Assembly: GCA_012517355.1 (NCBI GenBank)
Contig: JAAYVD010000101.1
Location: forward strand, 1-64,000
DNA: 64,000 nucleotides
Direction of reading: 5' to 3'
Source: Candidatus Rifleibacteriota bacterium
GTDB taxonomy: Bacteria > Muiribacteriota > Ozemobacteria > Ozemobacterales > Ozemobacteraceae
Positions 26,419-32,929 of the stretch are shown here, piece after piece. The first letter of the stretch is position 1, and each line of letters opens with the position of its first letter. A program made the position numbers and the translations under genes. Below the pieces are notes generated by a model. That model was not told where the DNA came from and ran no database searches. It saw nothing but the letters and a program-made list of their open reading frames with translations.

Positions 26419-27495
26419 TCAGAGCACCAGACGGTCGAGGGTCCGGCGGTCGAGGCGGGAGACGACGTCGGTGACGAGCGCGACGGTCTGCTCGAAATCG
26501 GTGAGGGAGAGCAGGCCGCGATGGCTGTGGGCGTAGCGGACGGGGACGCCGACCACGACTGACGGCACGCCCTGCGCGTGCTGGTGGATGGCCGCGGCGT
26601 CGGTGCCGCCCGTCTCGCGGACGGCCACCTGGAAAGGGATGCGGAGGGCGGCGGCCCGTTCCTTGAAGAACTGCACCAGGCCTGATTTCGGGATCATGGT
26701 GGGATCACAGGCCCGGATCTGGGGCCCCTTGCGGAGGGCGCCCTGGACGAGCTCGGCGCACCCCGGGAAGTCGTCGGCCGGCGGGGCCTCGAGGATGACG
26801 GCGACGTCGGGGCGGGCCAGGGTGACCGCGGTCCGGGCGCCGCGGATGCCGACTTCCTCCTGGACGGTGGCGGTGGCGACGACGGTGTTGGGGTGGCGGC
26901 CGAGGCGCCGCATCACCTCGATCATCATGGCGAGGCCGGCCCGGTCGTCGAACGCCTTGGAGCAGACGATGTCGGGGTTGGCCATCTCGACCCAGTCGCC
27001 GGCGGGCAGGATGGGGTCGCCGACGTCGATGCCGAGTTCCTGCACCTCTTTGGCGCTGGCGGCGCCGATGTCGATGGCCATGTTCTTGACGGCCATCAGC
27101 TTTTCGCGTTCGGCGGGGCCGAGGTGATGGGGTGGGACGGCGGCGATGATGCCGGGCACCTCGCCCTTCCGGCCGATCACGGTGACGCGCTGGGCGGGGA
27201 GGGTATGGGCCCACCAGCCGCCGAGGGTGGTGAACCGGATCAGGCCGTTGTCGAGAATGCCCCTGACCAGGAAGCCGACCTCGTCCATGTGGGCGGCCAG
27301 CATGACGCGGGGGTCGGCCGCGGTTCCCTTGTTCTCGACCAGGACGCTGCCGAGGCGGTCGTGGCTGACCTGGCCTTTTCCCGCCAGGAGGCGGCGGACG
27401 GCGGCGGCCACCGGTTGTTCGAAGCCGGCGGCGCCGTTGAGGAGGGTGAGATGCTTGAGGAGGGAGCGGGCGTCAGCGCTTTTTCCGCGCGGCAT
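26419..27495 (-). CDS. M42-family metallo-aminopeptidase
   Basis: 358 aa from ATG 27495. Cobalt/zinc glutamyl aminopeptidase/deblocking aminopeptidase type (FrvX/YsdC), cytoplasmic, forming dodecameric cages in known members. Metal and catalytic motifs visible: VMLAAHMDEVGFLVRG (His and catalytic Asp), SKAFDDRAGLAMM (bridging Asp), ATVQEEVGIRGA (catalytic Glu-Glu), AVILEAPP (acidic ligand), and VRYAHSHRGLLS (final His). The frame is open further upstream into larC, but the homology begins at SLLKHLTLLNGAAGFE. It overlaps the larC stop by 23 nt, so it is probably in the larBC transcript. Confidence 0.93.
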   Translation of the reverse strand: MPRGKSADARSLLKHLTLLNGAAGFEQPVAAAVRRLLAGKGQVSHDRLGSVLVENKGTAADPRVMLAAHMDEVGFLVRGILDNGLIRFTTLGGWWAHTLPAQRVTVIGRKGEVPGIIAAVPPHHLGPAEREKLMAVKNMAIDIGAASAKEVQELGIDVGDPILPAGDWVEMANPDIVCSKAFDDRAGLAMMIEVMRRLGRHPNTVVATATVQEEVGIRGARTAVTLARPDVAVILEAPPADDFPGCAELVQGALRKGPQIRACDPTMIPKSGLVQFFKERAAALRIPFQVAVRETGGTDAAAIHQHAQGVPSVVVGVPVRYAHSHRGLLSLTDFEQTVALVTDVVSRLDRRTLDRLVL

Positions 27496-29179
27496 GGCGT
27501 TCTTCCTTCCTTTCCCGGGGCGAAGGTCGGGGGGCGTGTTTTCGTGCGGCCGGCGACCCGGCGGCCGGCGACCCGGCGGCCGGCGAACCGGCGGCCGGCG
27601 ACCCGGCGGCCGGCTGTCCCGCCATGGGCGGGATGGGGGCAGCCAGTCGTTCATCGACCAGGCGGAGGGGAAGGCCGACGGCGGCGGCGGCCTGGCGGCG
27701 GGCTTCGAACTCGATGGAGGTGCGGGCGGACCCGTCGGGCGCGGTGACCGCCTTGCCGGCGAGAGGGCCGAAGGGGGTGTCGACGGTGACGGGCGCCCGT
27801 TCGAGGACGGCGCGGGTCATGGGGTGGCGGCGGATGCCGAGGGTGGGGAGTTCGGCGAACAGGAGGTCTTCGAGGGCATCCGCCTGGGCGGGGAGGGCCA
27901 TGACGGCCAGCCGGTGGCCGGGGCGGCCCTTTTTCATCTGGGTCGGGGTCAGGGTGACGTCGAGGGCTCCGGCGGCCATCAGGCGGTCGAGGACGTGGCC
28001 GAGCAGTTCGCCGGTGACGTTGTCGAGGTTGGTCTCGAGGACGGTCACGGCGTCGAGCCGGCGGCCGGGACGGGCGGCGTCGCCCAGGAAGGCGCGCAGC
28101 AGGTTGGGAATGGGCAGTTCCAGGCGGCCGCCGCCGTGGCCGACGCGTTGCCAGGTGAACCCGGGCGGGAAGCCCGGAACGGCGCCGAGGCCCTTGAGGA
28201 GGGCGGCGCCGGTCGGGGTGGTGAGTTCGCCGGCGATGGCGGGGTCGGACCAGGCGGGGAAGCCGGCCAGCAGGAGGGCGGTGGCGGGGGCGGGCACGGG
28301 CAGCCGGCCGTGCTGGCAGGTGACGAAGCCGCTGCCGAGGTGGACGGGGGAGGCGAAGATCGAGGTGACGCCGAGGTCGTCGAGGCAGACGGCGGCGGCC
28401 ACGAAGTCGGCGATGCTGTCGCGGGCGCCCACCTCGTGGAAATGGATGCGGTCGGTGGTGGTGCCGTGGATGCGGGCTTCGGCCGCGGCGAGGACCTGGA
28501 AGCAGTCGAGGGCGGCCTGGCGGGCCCGGGGGCGGAGATCGGCGGCGGCGAGCAGTTCGCGGATCTGGGGGAGGCCGCGGCCGTGGGCCCCGTGGTGGTG
28601 GTCGTGATGGGCGGCGCGACGGGGGTGGGGGGCGGCCCGGTCGGCGGCTTTGGCCGCGGGTCGGTCGGCGGCCCGGCCAAGGTGGGCGTGGAGGGCGGCC
28701 TTCCGTGGGGATCGGGAGCGTCCGTCGGGGGTGGGTTGATGAGGGTGGTGGTCGAGGCCGCGGCCATGGTCATGGTGATGATCATGGCCGTGGTCGTGAT
28801 CATGGTCGTGGTCGTGATCATGGTCGTGATTGTGATCGTGGTGGTGCTCATAGTCGTGATCGTGATCATGGTCGTGGTGGTGATCATGGCCATGGTCGTG
28901 AACGTGTCTGTGGCTGTGGCCATGGCCTTGCTCCGGATCATGTCCGGAGCCGGGGGCGCTTCCGTGGTGGTCGTGCTCGTCGTCGACGGTGTTGAAATAG
29001 GTGGCGCGGAAGCCCGCCTTCACCCGTTCCTCGATGATCAGGCCGAGCGGGCCCTCGGGAAAGGGGATGGAGGCGAGAGCGGCGCGGAGGCGGCCGGGAT
29101 CGGCCCCCAGGTCGAGCAGGGAACCGACGGCCATGTTCCCGGCGATGCCGGCGAAGCAATCCCAGTAAAGGGTGGTCAT
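27473..29179 (-). CDS. larC: Nickel insertion enzyme LarC with long His/Asp-rich insert
   Basis: 568 aa. LarC uses CTP to insert nickel into the pyridinium bis-thiocarboxylate mononucleotide, the last step of the nickel-pincer cofactor. N terminus [23 protein letters not shown] is diagnostic. A low-complexity insert of about 75 residues (from about 68 to 145) is mostly His-Asp repeats and should bind many metal ions. After it come [45 protein letters not shown] and [14 protein letters not shown]. In some bacteria LarC is made from two frames by frameshifting; here it is a single frame. The C-terminal tail carries PAAGS repeats. GGAGG precedes ATG 29179. Confidence 0.95.
   Translation of the reverse strand: MTTLYWDCFAGIAGNMAVGSLLDLGADPGRLRAALASIPFPEGPLGLIIEERVKAGFRATYFNTVDDEHDHHGSAPGSGHDPEQGHGHSHRHVHDHGHDHHHDHDHDHDYEHHHDHNHDHDHDHDHDHDHGHDHHHDHGRGLDHHPHQPTPDGRSRSPRKAALHAHLGRAADRPAAKAADRAAPHPRRAAHHDHHHGAHGRGLPQIRELLAAADLRPRARQAALDCFQVLAAAEARIHGTTTDRIHFHEVGARDSIADFVAAAVCLDDLGVTSIFASPVHLGSGFVTCQHGRLPVPAPATALLLAGFPAWSDPAIAGELTTPTGAALLKGLGAVPGFPPGFTWQRVGHGGGRLELPIPNLLRAFLGDAARPGRRLDAVTVLETNLDNVTGELLGHVLDRLMAAGALDVTLTPTQMKKGRPGHRLAVMALPAQADALEDLLFAELPTLGIRRHPMTRAVLERAPVTVDTPFGPLAGKAVTAPDGSARTSIEFEARRQAAAAVGLPLRLVDERLAAPIPPMAGQPAAGSPAAGSPAAGSPAAGSPAARKHAPRPSPRERKEERHAARKKR
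27550..27614 (-). repeat. 15-nt tandem repeats encoding PAAGS units
   Basis: At least four tandem copies of ccggcgacccggcgg (one with a single change) at the 3' end of larC, giving repeated PAAGS in the protein tail. Confidence 0.9.
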
Positions 29180-29230
29180 GGGACGGACCTCCGGTGAGGG
29201 TGTCTGCAGGGAGGGCTTCCGGGCGATGGT

Positions 29231-29297
29231 CGAACCGGGAATTTCGCGCCGTCAACCATGGCGACGAGGGAGTCAGGCCGACATCGTGCCGGGCGGG
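29231..29297 (+). repeat. Intergenic multi-hairpin repeat, diverged copy between larB and larC
   Basis: It keeps the order of the family: gaaccgggaatttcgcgccg, a gcca/tggc stem, then gccgacatcgtgccgggcgg. It fills most of the 133-nt larB-larC gap, so it is transcribed within the operon as the reverse complement. Confidence 0.65.
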
Positions 29298-29312
29298 TCG
29301 GGAATGGGGTGG

Positions 29313-30149
29313 TCATGGGTTCCTTCCTTGCAGGATGCGGACGGCGGCGACGGCCGCGCCGAATCCGTTGTCGATGTTGACGACGGTGATGCCGGCGGAG
29401 CAGGCGTTGAGCATGCCCAGCAGGGCGGCGAGGCCCTGGAAACTTGCCCCGTAGCCGACCGAGGTGGGAACGGCGATGAGGGGGGCGGCGACGAGTCCGC
29501 CCACGACGCTCGGGAGGGCGCCTTCCATGCCGGCAACGGCGATGACGACGTCGGCCCGGCGGATGGCCTCGAGGCGGCCGAACAGGCGGTGGATTCCCGC
29601 CACCCCGATATCGAAGAACCGGTCGACGGGGAAGCCGGCGAACTCGAGGGTGAGGGCGGCCTCTTCGGCCACGGGAAGGTCGGAGGTGCCGGCGGCGAGG
29701 ACGGCGGCCCGCGGGCCGGCGGCGTCCGGGCCTCCGACGGCGGGGCTTTGGGCGCCCGGGGTTCCGGCGTGCCGGCGGCTGGCCGGGGACGGCGGTGTGG
29801 GGGTGGTCACCCGCCAGGCGAGGCCTGCCCCCTCGTGGACCTCGAGCCGGGGAACGGCCTGTCGCAGGGCCCGCAGGGTGGCGGGGGGGCATCGGGTGGC
29901 GAGGGCCTTGCCGGTGGCGTCGAGCAGGGCGCGGAAGATGCGGACGACCTGGGCGGGGGTCTTTCCCGCCCCGTAGATGGCCTCGGGAAATCCCGCCCGA
30001 CGTTCACGGCCGGGATCGAGGATGGCGCCGGGGGTGGGCAGTTCGCCGGCCTCGGCGGCTTGCAGGGCTTTTCGGAAGCGGGCCGGAGAAACGCGGCCGG
30101 CCTGGAAATCCTGGAACAGGGACAGCAGGGGAGAGGATGGTTTCTTCAT
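29313..30149 (-). CDS. larB: Pyridinium-3,5-biscarboxylate mononucleotide synthase LarB
   Basis: 278 aa. LarB carboxylates and hydrolyses nicotinate adenine dinucleotide to begin nickel-pincer cofactor synthesis. The C-terminal half is the PurE-like core: [74 protein letters not shown] and [16 protein letters not shown], all strongly conserved in LarB. The N-terminal half includes [18 protein letters not shown]. It is first gene of larB-larC-M42. larE and larA (a lactate racemase) are not in the window, so the cofactor user is unknown. Confidence 0.95.
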   Translation of the reverse strand: MKKPSSPLLSLFQDFQAGRVSPARFRKALQAAEAGELPTPGAILDPGRERRAGFPEAIYGAGKTPAQVVRIFRALLDATGKALATRCPPATLRALRQAVPRLEVHEGAGLAWRVTTPTPPSPASRRHAGTPGAQSPAVGGPDAAGPRAAVLAAGTSDLPVAEEAALTLEFAGFPVDRFFDIGVAGIHRLFGRLEAIRRADVVIAVAGMEGALPSVVGGLVAAPLIAVPTSVGYGASFQGLAALLGMLNACSAGITVVNIDNGFGAAVAAVRILQGRNP

Positions 30150-30178
30150 GGCGGGAAGGGCCTCCAGAGCCCGCCTGC

Positions 30179-30208
30179 TTTATACCCCGAAACCCGTCGC
30201 CGGGGCAA
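30179..30208 (-). promoter_or_regulatory. Sigma70-type promoter for larB
   Basis: Minus strand TTGCCC (30208-30203), 18-nt spacer, TATAAA (30184-30179). The expected start is about 20 nt before the larB ATG at 30149. Confidence 0.55.
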
Positions 30209-30223
30209 CCGCCCCGCCCTCCC

Positions 30224-30540
30224 CCGGCCATTCCCACGCAGCGATCCGAAGCCTTTCTGATGAACCGGGATTTCCGCAGGCATAGGCTCCAGCAACCCGT
30301 CAGACAGAAGGTGCCCGGAAAACCACGGCAGAGACCACGGTGAGGATTGCTGCCCCTCCTCCGGCATTCCACTCAGCGATCCGTGGCTTTCCTGATGGAT
30401 GGCGATTCCGGCAGACCCGGTCCCCATCAGGGTGGCAGACCGAAACGGACCGGAAAGCCGTCCCCGATGGCATGGTGAGAGGCCACCATGGCTGCCCCTC
30501 CCGCGGGCCTTCCCGGAGGAGGGCTTCATCCGGACGAGGC
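30224..30540. repeat. Imperfect direct repeats of about 133 nt, roughly 2.4 units
   Basis: Related blocks recur: attcccacgcagcgatccg near 30233 and attccactcagcgatccg near 30367; cagacagaaggtgcccgg near 30301 and cagaccgaaacggaccgg near 30437; gctgcccctcctccgg near 30349 and gctgcccctcccgcgg near 30491. It occupies the gap between larB and the promoter at 30643, with no credible gene. It is distinct from the gaaacgggcgtttc repeat. Confidence 0.7.
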
Positions 30541-30642
30541 GGGTGACGGTCGGCGGGTTCCGGGAATTGTGCTGAAAAAATCTTTCTCAGAGCGACTCAT
30601 CGAGAAATTTCGAAGAAAAATTGTGCAACGCAAAATTTTCTG

Positions 30643-30671
30643 TTGACTTCTGCCGATGTCTCGGGTATCCT
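30643..30671 (+). promoter_or_regulatory. Strong sigma70 promoter upstream of small helical protein genes
   Basis: TTGACT (30643-30648), exactly 17 nt, TATCCT (30666-30671), in an AT-rich patch unlike its surroundings (30570-30650). This is the best -35/-10 match seen on the plus strand. It is about 310 nt before the first of the paired helical protein genes, leaving a long leader. Confidence 0.7.
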
Positions 30672-30710
30672 TGGAATGTCCGAACGAAACACGAAGAAAG
30701 GAACCCGAGC

Positions 30711-30908
30711 GTGATCGACCCCCGCTGGATCTCCGGTCTGCGCTGCATGAACCAGGTCCGCGTCTCCGAAACCCAGAAAACCCTGGGGAACCCTGGCAAG
30801 AACGGAGAAACGACGGTCTCTGCCGTCGACGCCGGAAATTCCGCAGTGCAAAACGAAACCGGCGCGGGCCGCCCGACGGGGGCCGTCCTGTTCACCAAGG
30901 GAGCGTGA
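30711..30908 (+). CDS. Possible 65-residue peptide in the leader of the helical-protein genes
   Basis: GTG 30711 follows aaaggaa by 7 nt and opens a 65-codon frame. The product has no membrane segment and no recognised domain: IDPRWISGLRCMNQ then a Gly/Thr/Ala-rich tail. It could equally be untranslated leader. Listed because it has promoter and ribosome-binding signals; no family support. Confidence 0.3.
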   Translation: MIDPRWISGLRCMNQVRVSETQKTLGNPGKNGETTVSAVDAGNSAVQNETGAGRPTGAVLFTKGA

Positions 30909-30990
30909 CCGGCGTTCCCCGATCCCCTGGCAGAAGCCGGCCGTCGGCCGGTCCACATTCGAACCATCACAGACAAAAGGAGAACCCCCG

Positions 30991-31281
30991 ATGAACCCCA
31001 CCCAGATGTTCGACCGCGAAGAGATGATGCGCCTGACCCGCGAAGGCATGGAAAACTCCCTCCGCTTCTTCCTGACCATCAACGAGAACATTCTCAAGAT
31101 GGGCGAGTGGCAGATGGAGAACCTGACCGAGCACAACAAGCGCGCCGTCGAGACCATCAACAAGGCCTACGAAGAGCACCAGAAGGTCAGCCGGGTCATC
31201 ATGGGCCGGATCGAGACCGTGTGCCGCGAAGTCATCAAGCACGCCACGCCGCAGGAGAAGGCGGCGGGTTCCGAGAAGTAA
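30991..31281 (+). CDS. Small helical (phasin-like) protein, paralogue 1
   Basis: 96 aa. ATG 30991 after aaaggagaaccccc. Entirely helical, charged, with heptad character: FDREEMMRLTREGMENSLRF, then NENILKMGEWQMENL and KRAVETINKAYEEHQKVSRV. No signal peptide, membrane helix or Cys cluster. Its size, tryptophan-containing amphipathic helix and tail resemble phasins, which coat polyhydroxyalkanoate granules, but no granule genes are nearby. The next gene is a clear tandem paralogue, so duplication is evident. The strong upstream promoter suggests high expression. Confidence 0.8.
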   Translation: MNPTQMFDREEMMRLTREGMENSLRFFLTINENILKMGEWQMENLTEHNKRAVETINKAYEEHQKVSRVIMGRIETVCREVIKHATPQEKAAGSEK

Positions 31282-31309
31282 GAACACCAGCACGAGAAGG
31301 AGAACCCTC

Positions 31310-31606
31310 ATGACCACCACCCAGAAGAACACCCCGATCGACCGCGAAGAGATGATGCGCCTCACCCGCGAGGGCATGGAACAGACCCTGCGCTTCTACC
31401 TGACCATGAACGAGAACCTGCTCAAGATGGCCGACTGGCAGCGGGAAACCGTCACCCAGGCCAACCAGCAGGGCGTCGAGATGCTCAACAAGGCCTACGA
31501 CGAGTACCAGAAGAACAGCCGGGTCGTGCTGTCCCGCCTGGAATCCATGATCCGCCAGGCCACCGAGACCGCCACCACCCCCAAGGCCAAGGAGCACGGC
31601 AAGTAA
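31310..31606 (+). CDS. Small helical (phasin-like) protein, paralogue 2
   Basis: 98 aa, 28 nt after paralogue 1, with gagaaggagaaccctc before the ATG. It shares long blocks with its neighbour: DREEMMRLTREGME, LRFYLTMNENLLKMADWQ, LNKAYDEYQKNSRVVLSRLE. The variable tails (ATTPKAKEHGK here) are Lys-rich. The two probably form homo- or hetero-oligomeric coiled coils. No enzymatic motif; function inferred only as a structural or granule-associated protein. Confidence 0.8.
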   Translation: MTTTQKNTPIDREEMMRLTREGMEQTLRFYLTMNENLLKMADWQRETVTQANQQGVEMLNKAYDEYQKNSRVVLSRLESMIRQATETATTPKAKEHGK

Positions 31607-31640
31607 CGCCGCGGTTCCCGCCCTCCCCGCGCCCGAGAGG

Positions 31641-31661
31641 CGGCCCGCCACCTCCGGGCCG
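31641..31661. terminator. GC-rich hairpin between convergent genes
   Basis: cggcccg (31641-31647) pairs with cgggccg (31655-31661) over a 7-nt loop, 35 nt past the second helical-protein gene. No T-run. Confidence 0.45.
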
Positions 31662-31710
31662 GGAGAGGGGCCGGGAAACCCTTTCCCCGTCCAGGTGCGC
31701 GGCGGGGGCG

Positions 31711-31744
31711 CCCCCCGAACCCCCGAACCCCCGAACCCCCGAAG
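31711..31744. repeat. cccccgaa 8-nt tandem repeat, four copies
   Basis: Four consecutive cccccgaa units just after the flippase stop codon, outside any gene. Confidence 0.85.
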
Positions 31745-31748
31745 CCGG

Positions 31749-32807
31749 TCAACCCACCGGTGCCGGGGGTTCCTGTCGTTCCAGGGTCTCGTCGGGCCGG
31801 CGGCCGTTCAGCCAGACGGCGGTCCCCAGGGCCACGGCGAACCAGAGGGTGACGGCGCGGATCAGCAGGGTGGCCGACACCGCCTGCTCCCGGGCGATGC
31901 CGACGTAGAGGAACAGGCCGCCCAGGGCGCCCTCGGTGACCCCGAGGCCGCCGGGCAGGAAGGACAGGGCGCCGAGAACCGAGCTGACGGCGTGGGAGAA
32001 GACCGCGATCCCCAGCAGCTCGGGCCGGTCGACGCCGAGGGCGCGGAAGATGAAAAACAGGGCCACCCCTTCCCCCGCCCACGAGACGGCGCTCAACGGC
32101 ACGGTCAGGGCCAGCGAGGGAAGGGACAACAGGTGCCGCGAACTCTCCTGGAGCGTCTGGAATGACCTCCGAAGGGGGGCCAGCCGCGGGAACCGGCCGA
32201 CCACCGACCGGTCGAGGAACCCCCAAAAGGCCGGCCGAGAGACGAGCAGCACCAGCACGACCAGGCCGCCGCCCAGCACGACCAGTCCGCCGGTGCCGAC
32301 GGCGAAACGGCTGCTGCCCGCCAGTCCGAGGATGACCAGCCCCAGCAGGTCGGTGAGCCGCTCGGCCAGCACGATCGGGGCGGAGCGGGCCACCGGGATG
32401 CCGTAGCGGTTCCTGAGCAGCACGGATTTCATCAGTTCCCCGAGCTTGCCCGGGCTGAGCACCATGGTGAAGGCCGAGAAGAAGATCCACAGGCTGTCAC
32501 GGAGGCCGATGACGAGGCCCAGCCGGCGGAGGAAGAATTCCCATTTCAGGAACCGCAGGAGGTAGTTGAAGCCGACCGCGGCGAGGATGGCCCCCGCCCA
32601 GGCCGGGGAGATGGCCCCCAGCAGGCCGCCCACCCGTCGCACGTCGGTCACCAGGGCGGTGACGGTGATGGCCACGATCAGGGCGACGAACGCCCAGAGA
32701 CCCAGGCGGGCCCAGGGAGACAACGATGCGGCCGGGCCGGGGGCGGTGGCGACGGGGGGGACGGCCCGGGTGTCCGCGGTGCCGGGAACCGGGGATTGAT
32801 CAGGCAT
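31749..32807 (-). CDS. LPG-synthase-type integral membrane protein (UPF0104/AglD family)
   Basis: 352 aa from ATG 32807 (open further upstream but without similarity). About eight membrane helices. Family marks: VLSPGKLGELMKSVLLRNRYG after the second or third helix, APIVLAERLTDLLGLVILG, and FLPGGLGVTEGALGGLFLYVG near the end, typical of the PF03706 domain seen in MprF flippases and AglD-like proteins. There is no C-terminal LPG aminoacyl-transfer domain, so a lipid flippase or glycolipid-related role is likelier. It stands alone on the minus strand. Confidence 0.85.
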   Translation of the reverse strand: MPDQSPVPGTADTRAVPPVATAPGPAASLSPWARLGLWAFVALIVAITVTALVTDVRRVGGLLGAISPAWAGAILAAVGFNYLLRFLKWEFFLRRLGLVIGLRDSLWIFFSAFTMVLSPGKLGELMKSVLLRNRYGIPVARSAPIVLAERLTDLLGLVILGLAGSSRFAVGTGGLVVLGGGLVVLVLLVSRPAFWGFLDRSVVGRFPRLAPLRRSFQTLQESSRHLLSLPSLALTVPLSAVSWAGEGVALFFIFRALGVDRPELLGIAVFSHAVSSVLGALSFLPGGLGVTEGALGGLFLYVGIAREQAVSATLLIRAVTLWFAVALGTAVWLNGRRPDETLERQEPPAPVG

Positions 32808-32929
32808 CCTGGGTGGCCAGCCTTCCCGCACGGGGTGACCATCTGCCGGGCGGGGCAGACGCTGCGAACCGGACATTGGCCACGATGGTGCTCCACCCCC
32901 CACCTGGAATCAGAGGTGGGTATGCTACC

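Noticed and set aside
30991-31606. Firm phasin annotation for the two helical proteins
   Set aside because: Only size and helix pattern agree; no polyhydroxyalkanoate genes nearby and no diagnostic motif seen.
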